Shown: piece after piece, positions 8,001-16,000 of the stretch | Layout: each line of letters opens with the position of its first letter | How positions within the stretch are numbered: position 1 is the stretch's first letter | Source: CAXMQS01 sp964195995 | GTDB lineage: Bacteria > Actinomycetota > Acidimicrobiia > Spongiisociales > JAOTWH01 | DNA: 24,998 nucleotides | Assembly (NCBI GenBank): GCA_964195995.1 | Contig: CAXMQS010000044.1 | Coordinates: 1 to 24,998 of the forward strand | Direction of reading: 5' to 3' | Program-made: the position numbers and the translations under genes | Notes under the pieces: model-generated | Told to the model about the DNA's origin: nothing | Databases searched by the model: none | Seen by the model: the letters and a program-made list of their open reading frames with translations, nothing else

Positions 8001-10109
8001 GGCCATGCTGGCCAAGTTCAGCGTCTTCGGATCGCCTCCCAATGTTGGGTCGGCGGCCTCATAGTTGGTGATCGACTCGTCGAACACAAGGCCTGCCGCG
8101 GTGGCGCCGGCAAGCGCGACGCGGCCAGAGCCCATGTCGAATGGGTCAGCTAGCGTCACGCCGTCTTCCTTGAATACTGACGTCGATGCAGTTGTCATCA
8201 GTGCCGACTGGATCTGGGCTGGGGTCCACGTTGGGTGCTCGTTCATCATCAGGGCACCAGCGCCGGCAACGTGGGGGCTAGCCATGGAGGTACCGCTGTT
8301 GAAGCCATGCGACACAACACCGCCGATGCCGTCTGCGGCGATGATGTCAACGCCGGGTGCCGTCACCATCGGTGTGATCGTGTCGACCGCCCGGTTGGCC
8401 CCGCGGGAGCTGAAGGCAGCCATAACGTCGCCGTTAAGCGGATCGACGTCGAGCGTGGCGCCCGAGATCGTCGCCATGTGGCCGGTCCCAGAGGCGAGCC
8501 AGGCCTTGAGGACTACGCCGTCGTCGTAGGTGATGTGCACTCCGGGCAAGAAGTGGGCGTCGCCGATCTTCTCGCCGCCACTGGCGAGGTCGTTGGCAAG
8601 CACGTAGCCGCCTGCGCCGCCGGCCAGGACGTTTTGGCCCTTCTCAACGCGACCTGCGGTGCCGCGGTCGCAGACCACGATCTCTCCGCCCGTCCAGGTA
8701 CCGGCGGCGAAAGGTGCCAGGCACAGCGCGTCGCCGAAGTCACTGGCGTGGACGATGGGGGCTGGGCCGTAGCCAACGGTGAAGCCCTTGCCTTCTATGT
8801 CTGCGGGAGGCGTCGTATCGCCTCCCGTCATCGAGCCGAGGGTGTTAGGGAGCGCTCGGTCGTGGGTGCTGGCACCAACTGATATCAACCACGGAGCATC
8901 TCCCGGCGACCCGACTGTTTCGGCGCCGGGGCCGTTGTTTCCTGCGGACGTTGCCACGAAGATGCCGGCGGCTCTGGCGTTCAGGTAGCCGACCGAGTCG
9001 AAGTCTTCCCACAGATTCGAGGCCCCGTCGGAGCCGATCGAGTAGTTGATGGAGTCGACGCCGTCGAGGATCGCGTCATCGATCGCTGCAGTGAGCGCCG
9101 CGCCTGTGCAGCAGGCGGCGTACGCGATGACGTTGGCATGTGGAGCAACGCCGGCGATGTCGCGCGTGATGGATTGCGGACCGCCGGCGGCGCCGGTGTC
9201 GTTGCCGGTGATAGTGACTCCGGTGAGCTTGTTGCCGGCGGCGGTGCTGGCTGTGTGCGAGCCATGACCGTCATAGTCGGTCGGGTCGCCGCCGTTGACC
9301 GTGGCGTAGCCGTGGGCGCCGATCAGCTTGTCATTGCACGGGAAAGTCGGGTCGTAGCTGGGATCGGCAGAGTCACATACGCCGACGTAGACGCCGGCCC
9401 CATTTGGGTTGGTGTGGTCGTAACCGTCCCCGCCGATATCGGCGAAGGACGGGTTGAGGGGGTTGATGCCGGTGTCGATGACACCGACGACGCGGCCCTC
9501 TCCGCAGTTGTCTGCGCAGGCCGCACCCCACAGTCCTGTGGCCTCGATCCAAGCCGGGCCGTTGTCGGTGTGCAGTTCGCGCTCGAAGTCTCGCTGCACG
9601 AAAGCGACTTCGCGCATCTTGGCGATTTCGGAGGCTTCTGCAGGACTCAGGCGAACGGCGAAGCCGTTGTTGCCAGCGACGTAGCGATAGGTGACGTCAA
9701 GCGAATGGCCGACGACACTTTCCATCGCTGACAGGGAGGAATCCTGCTGGGCGCGCAGGTAATCGACATAGCGCTGGCTGGCGTCGCTCTGGGCGTCGAG
9801 AGAACGCGCTCCTGTGGCCAGGGGGCTGGTGGCGGCTAGTCCGCCGGCGCCACCTTCGTACGTGGCGAGCGGGGCGTCGTTGAGCCGGATGAGATAGAGG
9901 GCTGGCCCCGCTTCCTCACGAAGCAGGCTCTTCGAGAGCTCGGAATTGTGACCGAGGGTTGCTGTCGCCTCAGCGAGGTCGGCAGTGTCGGCTCGGGTCG
10001 AGGCGGCCCGCGCCGTGGCAGCGTCTGCTCCGCTTTGGCCACTTACCGGTCCCATGACCGAAAGCAGCAACATCAATGTCGCACTCAGAGTTGTCCAACG
10101 ACGAATCAC
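5070..10109 (-). CDS. Giant secreted multidomain subtilisin-family (S8) serine protease
   Basis: The 1679-residue protein starts at GTG 10109, chosen because GGGAGG sits six bases upstream and a signal peptide begins at once (RR, hydrophobic core to about residue 24). Then come an I9-type propeptide (~71-177) and an S8 catalytic domain with Asp212 (VIDTG), His282 (GHGSH), Asn391 (SAGNNG) and Ser608 (GTSMASPHVAG). A PA domain (~443-552) is inserted in the catalytic domain. Downstream are an Fn3-like region (~702-792), a PPC-like domain (~842-947), a DUF11 domain (~1013-1082 and ~1293-1352) split by a ~200-residue insert, a cadherin/tandem-95-like Ig domain (~1353-1443) and five propeller-like repeats (~1446-1679). 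There is no LPXTG or membrane anchor. All catalytic residues are intact, so it is probably an active extracellular protease. The natural substrate is unknown. Confidence 0.93.
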   Translation of the reverse strand: MIRRWTTLSATLMLLLSVMGPVSGQSGADAATARAASTRADTADLAEATATLGHNSELSKSLLREEAGPALYLIRLNDAPLATYEGGAGGLAATSPLATGARSLDAQSDASQRYVDYLRAQQDSSLSAMESVVGHSLDVTYRYVAGNNGFAVRLSPAEASEIAKMREVAFVQRDFERELHTDNGPAWIEATGLWGAACADNCGEGRVVGVIDTGINPLNPSFADIGGDGYDHTNPNGAGVYVGVCDSADPSYDPTFPCNDKLIGAHGYATVNGGDPTDYDGHGSHTASTAAGNKLTGVTITGNDTGAAGGPQSITRDIAGVAPHANVIAYAACCTGAALTAAIDDAILDGVDSINYSIGSDGASNLWEDFDSVGYLNARAAGIFVATSAGNNGPGAETVGSPGDAPWLISVGASTHDRALPNTLGSMTGGDTTPPADIEGKGFTVGYGPAPIVHASDFGDALCLAPFAAGTWTGGEIVVCDRGTAGRVEKGQNVLAGGAGGYVLANDLASGGEKIGDAHFLPGVHITYDDGVVLKAWLASGTGHMATISGATLDVDPLNGDVMAAFSSRGANRAVDTITPMVTAPGVDIIAADGIGGVVSHGFNSGTSMASPHVAGAGALMMNEHPTWTPAQIQSALMTTASTSVFKEDGVTLADPFDMGSGRVALAGATAAGLVFDESITNYEAADPTLGGDPKTLNLASMANSQCLLECSFTRTAENVTGGSETWTASVSGDPAITVTPSAFTLAGGATQSIEVDVNVDGLDAGEWAFGEVVLTPTGAGPDIKLPLAVVPSTGVFPELVHIATRRDAGSQVLEDLTAIEITDLTVGVTGLAIGTQEILSLTEDPTNGDPYDNLDDGTTQTVTLTVPAGAERLVVQTFDSEAPDIDIYVGTGLVPGEASEQCIGGTGGANEYCDIMDPASGDWWIVVQNWEASTGSPDNVTLDYGVVTGDLGNMTATGPAAVPEATPYDLTVAWDDPDLEAGDRGYAVLALGSSAATPGNIGEIAINLQRHADDVTKTVTPDSGDVGDTLTYEVTIESNVTHADQDYTITDTLPEGLTYVDGSATNGATHDGGVVTWSGTQVVPAPGYEVSTPATNPFCDTGFGGYVDLEGLASFLTDPGIVGDTVTFSAFGGQDGIDFFGTDYAGLDLADDGFVIFDAGTHYAGAPWAAQTLPNADPPNNVAAGFWQDFELFYDAPSNQGVTLATAGSGVSVVEYDNLELFGGSPPVLDMNIVVWGVVDPDFPEIIFAYDNIDQGLVDAFGPSTIGVENAAGDTATAFANFELLTGVLADGDQICFDLVPSGDPITFSYDVTVDEDAQGPTLTNEVTSIVTNDEASIEETTSADFTLDNSRPVGVADQYELEIGATLFQNGVLDNDSDVDGDTLTARKTSNPSNGSLFFDADGTFVYVHDGSTRENDSFTYVANDGDLDSAETTVTLVVDPDSVHNVGLFDPTSGEWHLRKGDGTAMSITFGDPGDHPLVGDWDGDGVETPAVWRPPSGGGAGHFYGTNAIATGMADVDFPFGQTGDMVLAGDWNGNGLDTVGLYRPAENKVYVWNTMGTGEPSKTYLFGDFGDTAFVGDFDGNGVETIGLQRISTGEVFMKLSHTTGNADMKLIFGDPNDKMVAGDWNTNGSDSVALFRDSDATFYQRNTNTTGTADSSFLFGEAGWMPVAGEMGL

Positions 10110-10580
10110 GTCAAGCCTCCCGCTTTGCCCTATACATGCCCGGTCGTCGACCCCTGAGGCCGAAACCGTTTTTGACACTAACTAGCTCGGAGTGGTCGTG
10201 CATCCGAAACGACGCCTTTCCTGCGCTCCAATGGATGCCCTGATCATCGGTCTCTAGGACCGGACAATCCGGTTGTGGCCTCTCCGGCTTTACGCCGAAC
10301 ACAGAAAGTGCTTGTATGGGCCCCCGAGGGGTCCTCGGCTTGCGCATCTGGAGTTCACGTGCCAGGTGGGCGGAGTCAGCCGCGATAGCCACTTGAGGCC
10401 AGTCCCTACCCTGGCCGGCTGTGTAGCGGAGTTGGTCGGATGACACCCTGGCCCGTTGTCCGACGGACAATCTGATTTCGTTGCGAGCCCTGGGCCCCTC
10501 GCTTTCATGCGGATGCCTGCGGTATCTGAGCTAATGGCTTTGAGCTTTGGGCCCCACAGGCGGGGGTTACGGGCGACGAC
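10110..10580. other. Intergenic region upstream of the protease gene
   Basis: These 471 bases lie between two leftward genes and show no convincing gene. They hold the protease ribosome binding site (10116-10121), a possible but weak leftward -10 (TATAGG on the minus strand, 10129-10134), the palindrome GGTCG-T-CGACC (10142-10152), the hairpin ACCGGA-CAA-TCCGGT (10259-10273), a 6-bp hairpin CCGAGG/CCTCGG (10324-10338), the 15-bp palindrome at 10456-10470 and two heptamer units at 10537-10550. Its size and symmetric elements suggest a regulated promoter region for the protease. Confidence 0.5.
10456..10470. promoter_or_regulatory. Perfect palindrome, candidate operator
   Basis: TTGTCCGACGGACAA is a 7-bp inverted repeat around one central base, the shape of a dimeric repressor site. 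The half-site TTGTCCG recurs at several other non-coding positions in the window. No binding protein is identified. Confidence 0.35.
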
Positions 10581-11201
10581 CTAAGGATGCTCTTTTCGCA
10601 GCAGCGCGCTCTGGTAGTGCCAGTCGAGGTCGGGGCGAGGGTCGGACCCGTCGAGGGAGAGCACCGTGAATTGCGGCTCGTAGAACGCCCGCATGCGGTC
10701 GTCGCTCCGAATCGAATAGAAGCGTTTGGGCTCATAGAAATCGTCCTGCCAGATGCCCTCGCTGTCGCCGCCGCCCCAGGTTCCCGCCCAGAAGTAGCCC
10801 GTCGGTCTTAGGACGCGGGAGATCTCGCGCAGAACGTCGGGCAGGTCGACGTCGGCAATGTGCATGAGACAGCTCGCTGCCCACACGCCGTCGAACGACT
10901 CGTTCTCGAACCCGAGATCGGCCATATCTCGAACTTCGGCCTTGACACCCTTGGCCCGGCACAGCTCGATGTTGGCCGGCGCCAGATCGGTGGCGGTGAT
11001 ATCGAACCCCTGGTCGTGGAACCACTTGGCGGTGTGGCCAGCGCCGGCCCCGATCTCCAGCACCCGACCTCCTGCGGGTAAGCGAGACGAGAAGTCCAAG
11101 CGGATGTCATCTCGCCACTCAGGCTCTCCGTTGGCCTCGCGTTCGTGGGCGTAGGAGTCGTAGGAGGCGGTAAGAGAGGTCAGGATGTCGCCGCGGTCCA
11201 T
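10581..11201 (-). CDS. Class I SAM-dependent methyltransferase
   Basis: The 206-residue protein carries motif I VLEIGAGAG (residues 47-55), an acidic motif II residue at Asp72 (ITATDLAP), and later ENESFDGVWAASCLMHI followed by LREISRVLRPTGYF. This is the Rossmann order of the UbiE/Methyltransf_11-25 group. The substrate is not predictable; relatives methylate small molecules, quinones or lipids. ATG at 11201 has no Shine-Dalgarno sequence; upstream is pyrimidine-rich with TACCCT ending six bases before the ATG, suggesting a leaderless mRNA. It is transcribed leftward towards the protease gene and away from rplJ. The 471-base gap argues against tight operon coupling with the protease. Confidence 0.88.
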   Translation of the reverse strand: MDRGDILTSLTASYDSYAHEREANGEPEWRDDIRLDFSSRLPAGGRVLEIGAGAGHTAKWFHDQGFDITATDLAPANIELCRAKGVKAEVRDMADLGFENESFDGVWAASCLMHIADVDLPDVLREISRVLRPTGYFWAGTWGGGDSEGIWQDDFYEPKRFYSIRSDDRMRAFYEPQFTVLSLDGSDPRPDLDWHYQSALLRKEHP

Positions 11202-11213
11202 CGGGGGAGGGTA
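11202..11213 (-). promoter_or_regulatory. Candidate leaderless promoter of the methyltransferase
   Basis: On the minus strand TACCCT occupies -12 to -7 relative to the ATG, fitting the TANNNT -10 element that places transcription start at or next to the start codon. There is no ribosome binding site and no clear -35. The same TACCCT lies seven bases before the presumed rnhB GTG. Confidence 0.35.
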
Positions 11214-11221
11214 GGCAGGCA

Positions 11222-11256
11222 GCTTTGAGCCTCAGGCTTTGAGCTCTGAGCAGCAG
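11222..11256. repeat. Degenerate heptanucleotide repeat
   Basis: Five consecutive 7-base units all begin with GC: GCTTTGA, GCCTCAG, GCTTTGA, GCTCTGA, GCAGCAG. A two-unit version (GCTTTGA GCTTTGG) occurs at 10537-10550 on the other side of the methyltransferase gene. Confidence 0.55.
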
Positions 11257-11333
11257 CTCACGACGAGGCCCACGGCCACCGCTAATAGCCCACGGCTTGG
11301 CTCCTGTTTGTTGATGTCTTGCCCGTCACTACT

Positions 11334-11440
11334 CTGCGGCTCGCACAACCACATACCTCGGCCCGAGACCGGTGGCTTCCGTAAGTCCCCCGCAGGTTGA
11401 TCCTTCTGGAACTCCCTTCGTCTCGCGTCGGGAGTTTTCT
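11334..11440 (+). ncRNA. L10-type ribosomal protein leader with hairpin before rplJ
   Basis: CTGCGG (11334-11339) can pair with CCGCAG (11390-11395), enclosing a small CTCG/CGAG hairpin and the stretch GAGACCGGTGGC...GTAAGTCCCC, which resembles the L10-binding leader known upstream of rplJ in many bacteria. A second hairpin follows: AACTCCC (11410-11416) with GGGAGTT (11430-11436), then TTCT, in an attenuator-like position before the ribosome binding site. L10 (with L12) binding here would repress rplJL. The match is by eye; a covariance-model search would settle it. Confidence 0.6.
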
Positions 11441-11454
11441 CATAAGGAGGATGT

Positions 11455-12264
11455 GTGGCACGAGAAGACAAGGTCCAGATAGTCGAGGCCATCAAGGCTC
11501 AGTTCGACGATGCCGACGCCGTGTTCATCACCGAGTTCGCGGGACTGACCGTTGGACAGCAGCAGGCCTTGCGCCGGGGGCTGCGCGAAGGCGACACCGA
11601 CTACAGGGTGTTGAAGATGTCACTGACGCGGCGTGCCATCGCCGACCTCGACGTTGCCGGCGAGCTCGAGGAACTCCTGATGGGACCGACGGCACTCGCC
11701 TTCACCAAGGGTGACCCGGTCGGCGCCGCCAAGACACTCAAGGCCTTCGGAGCCGAGCACGAGGCCCTGCAGATCAAGGGGATGCTGTTCTCCGGCGAGG
11801 TGTTGGCACCCGAGAAGGTCAGCGAGCTGGCTGCCCTGGACACTCGTGAAGTGATGCTCTCCAAGGTCGCCGGCATGCTGGCGGCACCGATGACCAATAT
11901 GGCTGGTCTCATGGCTGCGTTCACTCGTAACGCGGCCTCCATGCTCGCCCAGCTGCGCGACAAGTTCGAGGAGCAGGGTGATCCCAACGCCCCCGAGACA
12001 ACGCCGCCACCCCCAGTGGAGGAGGCGGCCTCCGAGGCAACGGATGCGGATGAGACAGGTGTGAGCAGCGAGCCGGACGAGGCCGCAGCCGAAGAAGCCG
12101 CAGCCGAAGAAGCACCGACTGAAGAAGCCGCAGCCGAAGAAGCCGCAGCCGAAGAAGCACCGGCCGAAGGCGGCGCACCTGCCGACGAAGATCAAGGACA
12201 AGAAGAGGCCGCAGAGGCCACTGAAGACGACGACCAGCCCGAGACTGCTGGCGAGGAGGAATAA
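11455..12264 (+). CDS. rplJ: Large ribosomal subunit protein uL10 with long acidic C-terminal tail
   Basis: Residues 1-173 are a normal L10: an rRNA-binding globular domain, then the helix (about 145-172) that carries the L7/L12 dimers. Residues 174-269 are an added tail rich in Glu, Ala and Pro, nearly doubling the acidic content; usual L10 length is 165-180. Part of the tail (208-237) is encoded by a 15-bp tandem repeat. GTG at 11455 follows a strong TAAGGAGG (11443-11450). An overlapping ATG at 11451 is out of frame. The stop overlaps the rplL start by one base. L10 anchors the ribosomal stalk that recruits translation GTPases. The tail's role is unknown and it is probably disordered. Confidence 0.95.
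   Translation: MAREDKVQIVEAIKAQFDDADAVFITEFAGLTVGQQQALRRGLREGDTDYRVLKMSLTRRAIADLDVAGELEELLMGPTALAFTKGDPVGAAKTLKAFGAEHEALQIKGMLFSGEVLAPEKVSELAALDTREVMLSKVAGMLAAPMTNMAGLMAAFTRNAASMLAQLRDKFEEQGDPNAPETTPPPPVEEAASEATDADETGVSSEPDEAAAEEAAAEEAPTEEAAAEEAAAEEAPAEGGAPADEDQGQEEAAEATEDDDQPETAGEEE
12076..12165 (+). repeat. 15-bp tandem repeat inside rplJ, itself duplicated as 45 bp
   Basis: Six in-frame units close to GAAGAAGCCGCAGCC encode (D/E)EAAA or EEAP(T/A). Units 1-3 (12076-12120) and 4-6 (12121-12165) show the same order AAA, AAA, APx, so a 45-bp block was duplicated. Length can change in 5-residue steps without a frameshift. Confidence 0.85.
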
Positions 12265-12644
12265 TGGCCAAGACCACAACCGACGATCTGCTCAAGACCT
12301 TCGAGAGCATGACCGTCCTCGAGCTCTCCGAGTTCCTCAAGGCATTTGAGGAGAAGTTCGAGGTAACCGCTGCTGCTCCGATGGCTGTTGCTGTCGCCGG
12401 CGGCGACGGTGGCGACGGAGCCGCCGAGGAGAAGACCAGCTTTGACATCGTTCTTTCGGCCATAGGCGACAAGAAGATCCAGGTCATCAAGGAAGTCCGT
12501 AGCCTCACCGGCCTCGGTCTCAAGGAAGCCAAGGACCTCGTCGAGAGCGCCCCGGCCGCCGTCATCGAGGGGGCCGACAAGGACACGGCGGACGCCGCCA
12601 AGGCCAAGCTAGAAGAAGCAGGCGCCACCGTCGAAGTCAAGTAG
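12264..12644 (+). CDS. rplL: Large ribosomal subunit protein bL12 (L7/L12)
   Basis: The 126-residue acidic protein has the three standard parts: an N-terminal dimerisation region that binds L10 (about 1-35), an Ala/Gly-rich hinge (about 36-55) and a C-terminal domain with the factor-binding stretch KKIQVIKEVRSLTGLGLKEA. L12 dimers on L10 recruit EF-G, EF-Tu and other GTPases. Its start overlaps the rplJ stop (TAATG), typical of coupling, though L12 is made in excess over L10 and so must have efficient initiation of its own. A terminator-like hairpin follows within 20 bases of the stop. Confidence 0.98.
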   Translation: MAKTTTDDLLKTFESMTVLELSEFLKAFEEKFEVTAAAPMAVAVAGGDGGDGAAEEKTSFDIVLSAIGDKKIQVIKEVRSLTGLGLKEAKDLVESAPAAVIEGADKDTADAAKAKLEEAGATVEVK

Positions 12645-12660
12645 TCGAGAACGCAGAAGG

Positions 12661-12688
12661 CGCCCGGGCGTGTTGCCCGGGCGTTCTC
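12661..12688 (+). terminator. Terminator or attenuator between rplL and rpoB
   Basis: A perfect 9-bp stem, CGCCCGGGC/GCCCGGGCG with loop GTGTT, is followed by TTCTC. An overlapping inverted repeat, GAGAACGC (12647-12654) with GCGTTCTC (12681-12688), offers an alternative longer fold. The weak T-tract suggests partial termination, as is known between rplL and rpoB in E. coli. Confidence 0.75.
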
Positions 12689-12701
12689 GCGCCCTGGGGG
12701 C

Positions 12702-12767
12702 TTACATCTCCTTCACCAGGGTGACGTCGATGTCGACATGCTCGAAGCCGAGCCGGGTATATGTACC
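12702..12767 (-). pseudogene. Possible 3' remnant of an acetyltransferase-like gene
   Basis: Read leftward, 21 codons before TAA at 12702-12704 give GTYTRLGFEHVDIDVTLVKE plus Met. The stretch YTRLGFE followed by a hydrophobic strand and a charged end resembles the C-terminus of GNAT acetyltransferases. No start, ribosome binding site or remaining domain can be traced upstream on that strand, so if real it is a decayed fragment. A chance resemblance is quite possible. Confidence 0.22.
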
Positions 12768-12927
12768 CGACCGGGAGGTCCATGGGGGAGAAGGTACAGG
12801 ATGCGTGGGCCTTCGGCTTAGGACTTGGGCCCTCAGGTCGGCGTTCACGCTGCAGGTAGCTCATGGCTCAAAGCGGGATTGAGCAGGCTCCCGGGCGGAA
12901 AGCCGGAGCGCCTGGCGCTCCAGACGC

Positions 12928-12956
12928 TTGACCTAGGTGGCGGGTGAGAGTATGTT
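12928..12956 (+). promoter_or_regulatory. Sigma-A-type promoter of rpoBC
   Basis: The -35 TTGACC and -10 TATGTT are separated by exactly 17 bases. Transcription should start near 12963, giving a leader of about 110 bases before rpoB. This lets RNA polymerase genes be expressed separately from rplJL. Confidence 0.7.
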
Positions 12957-12978
12957 GTCCGTAGGACTGAATAGCTGT

Positions 12979-13005
12979 CCACGGCTCCAACTTGTGTAGC
13001 CGTGG
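12979..13005 (+). promoter_or_regulatory. Stem-loop in the rpoB 5' leader
   Basis: A perfect 8-bp stem, CCACGGCT/AGCCGTGG, closes an 11-base loop, placed 16 bases after the predicted transcription start. There is no T-tract after it, so it is unlikely to be a terminator. It may affect mRNA stability or regulation. Confidence 0.5.
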
Positions 13006-13075
13006 TTGTCCGCGCTACTCTTCCTTTCTTCACGCCCCTGGTCAGTCGTCGCGCGCCTGTTTGAGGAGGGAACCG

Positions 13076-16000
13076 TTGTCCGCTAAGTCCCAGCGTCTCT
13101 CGTTCGCCAAAATTCCGGAAGTCTTGCCGCTTCCGGATTTGCTGTCTGTACAGCACGAATCGTTCTCCTGGTTCATCAACCAGGGTCTCAAGGAGATCTT
13201 TGACGAGATCTCTCCCATCGAAGATTTCACAGGATCTCTGGCCCTCGAGCTAACAGATCATCGCTTCAGCGAGCCGACCATGAGCATCGAGGAAGCGAAG
13301 GAGCGCGACTCCAACTTCGCGGTTCCTCTGTTCGTCACTGCCCGCTTCATCAACCGCCAAACCGGCGAGATCAAGGAGCAGCAGGTCTTCCTCGGCGACT
13401 TCCCGATGATGACCGACAACGGCACCTTCATCATCAACGGGACTGAGCGGGTCGTGGTCAGTCAGCTCGTGCGTTCACCGGGCGTCTACTACGACCAGGG
13501 CCTCGACAAGACATCAGATAAGGATGTCTTCACGGCCAAGGTCATCCCCGGCCGAGGCGCTTGGTTGGAGTTCGACGTGGACAAGAAGGACACGGTTGGC
13601 GTCCGCGTTGACCGCAAGCGCCGTCAGTATATCTCGACGTTCCTGCGGGCCCTCGGCCTCGCCGAGACCAAGGAAGACGTCATCGAGATGTTCGGCGACT
13701 CCGAGCTGATTCGCAACACCATCGAGAAGGACACCGCCGAGGATCAGGACGAGGCACTGCTCGACCTCTATCGCAAGCTGCGACCAGGTGAGTTGACAAC
13801 GGTCGAGTCGGCTCGTGGGCTGATCAACACTCTCTTCTATAACGCCAAGCGCTACGACCTCACACGGGTTGGTCGATACAAGCTCGACACCAAGTTCGGC
13901 CGTGAGGTTGATTTCAAGAAGCTCAACAAGTACAAGCCGGACGAGCAGGGATTGCTCACCAACGAGGACATCATCGATGCCATCAAGTACCTGGTCAACC
14001 TGGCCCAGAGCAATGACGGCTACCGCGTCGACGACATCGATCACTTCGGCAACAGGCGCATCCGCACGGTCGGCGAACTGATCCAGAACCAGGTGCGCGT
14101 CGGGCTGTCACGTCTGGAGCGGGTCGTCAGAGAGCGGATGACGACTCAGGACCCAGAAGCGATCACCCCGCAGACTCTGATCAACATTCGTCCGGTCGTC
14201 GCTTCGATCAAGGAGTTCTTCGGCACATCACAGCTGAGCCAGTTCATGGACCAGCCGAACCCGCTGGCGGGACTGACACATCGCCGCCGACTCTCGGCTC
14301 TCGGCCCCGGTGGCCTCTCGCGCGAGCGAGCCGGCTTCGAGGTCCGGGACGTACATCCATCGCACTACGGGCGAATGTGCCCCATCGAGACCCCTGAGGG
14401 TCCCAACATCGGTTTGATCGGTTCGCTGGCCTCATACGCCAAGGTCAACCGTTTCGGGTTCATCGAAACGCCCTACCGACGCGTCGAGAAGGGCAAGGTC
14501 ACAGAGCACGTCGACTACCTAACGGCCTCCGAAGAAGAGAACCATGTCATCGCTCAGGCCAACGCAGTCCTCAAGCCTGACGGTAGGTTCGCCAACGACC
14601 AGGTGCTTGTGCGCACAACTGGCGGCGAGGTCGCCGCCGTTCCTCCCGGCCAGGTCGACTACATGGACGTTTCGCCGACGCAGGTGGTGTCCGTTGCCAC
14701 TTCATTGATTCCATTCCTGGAGCACGACGATGCCAACAGGGCACTGATGGGTTCCAACATGCAGCGCCAAGCCGTGCCACTGCTCCGCTCCGACTCCCCG
14801 CTGGTGGGCACTGGTGTCGAGGGTCGTGCTGCCGAGGATTCGGGTGAGGTGATTCTGTCAACTCTCAATGGCAGGGTCAGCGAGGTCACAGCCCAGTCGA
14901 TCACGATCGGTTCGGGGTCGCGCGCACAGACGTATCCACTCAAGAAGTTCGTGCGCTCGAATCAGGGAACGTCGATCAACCAGAAGCCCATCGTCTCCGA
15001 GGGCGACACCGTCACCAAGGGGCAGGTCCTGGCAGACGGGCCCTCTACCCAGGAGGGCGAGCTGGCGCTCGGCAAGAACCTCCTCGTCGCCTTCATGGCA
15101 TGGGAAGGCCACAACTACGAGGACGCCATCATCATCTCGGACCGCCTAGTCAAAGAAGACGTCCTCACCTCGATCCACATCGAGGAGCACGAGATCGAAG
15201 CCAGAGACACCAAGCTCGGCGCCGAAGAGATCACGCGCGACATCCCCCAGGTCGCCGAAGAGGTGCTGGCCGACCTCGATGAGGAGGGCATCATCCGCAT
15301 CGGAGCCGAAGTCGGCCCCGGTGACTACCTCGTCGGCAAGGTGACTCCCAAGGGAGAGACCGAGCTGACGCCGGAAGAGCGTCTGCTGCGAGCTATCTTC
15401 GGCGAGAAGGCGCGTGAGGTCAGGGACATGTCGCTCAAGGTGCCTCACGGCGAGCGAGGCAAGGCCATCGACGTCAAGGTGTTCCGTCGCGAGGAGGGCG
15501 CAGAGCTGCCCCCAGGCATGAACGAGCTGGTGCGCGTCTACACCGCGCAGCAGCGCAAGATCTCAGAGGGCGACAAGCTGGCCGGACGCCACGGCAACAA
15601 GGGCGTCATCGCCAAGATCCTTCCCGAGGAGGACATGCCGTTCTTGGCGGATGGCACGCCGGTCGACATCATTCTTTCGCCGCTCGGTGTTCCATCCCGG
15701 ATGAACCTCGGCCAGGTGCTGGAGACGCACCTCGGCTGGGCGGCCTCCCAGGGCTGGAAGCCATTCGATGGCGACTCGCCGGCTGCCGTCGGCGCCAAAC
15801 GCTGGAGCAAGCTGGCGACACCGGTATTCGACGGTGCGCGCGAAGAGGAGATCGCTCTCGTGCTCGAGAACACCAACCCCAACAGGGACGGCGACAAGCT
15901 GGTCAGCGACATCGGCAAGGCGAAATTGTTCCACGGACTCACCGGGCAGCCCTTCGACAACGAAGTGACTGTCGGCTACATCTACATTCTGAAGCTGTTG

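Larger units (their letters stand above)
12645..13075. other. rplL-rpoB intergenic region
   Basis: These 431 bases contain the terminator-like hairpin, the possible gene remnant, a degenerate repeat-like stretch (12815-12836), hairpins GCTCAA/TTGAGC (12866-12884) and GGAGCGC-CTG-GCGCTCC (12905-12921), the rpoB promoter (12928-12956) and a structured leader. No intact gene was found. Confidence 0.7.

Noticed and set aside
10111..10470. A 119-codon leftward open frame upstream of the protease
   Set aside because: No family resemblance or ribosome binding site, and it overlaps the protease signal, palindrome and hairpins; intergenic sequence is the simpler reading.
11308..11335. TTGTTG-16-TACTCT as an rplJ promoter
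   Set aside because: Its start point near 11342 would exclude the 5' strand of the L10-leader stem, so the two readings conflict; the leader is better supported.
12992..13075. N-terminal extension of rpoB
   Set aside because: The extra 28 residues are unlike RpoB and start inside the leader hairpin; the TTG at 13076 has a well-spaced GAGGAGGG.
14255..14257. Pro394 in the RpoB rifampicin pocket (Asn518 in E. coli) as a resistance change
   Set aside because: The main resistance positions (Asp392, His402, Ser407) are sensitive-type, and this position varies among bacteria, so no resistance claim is justified.
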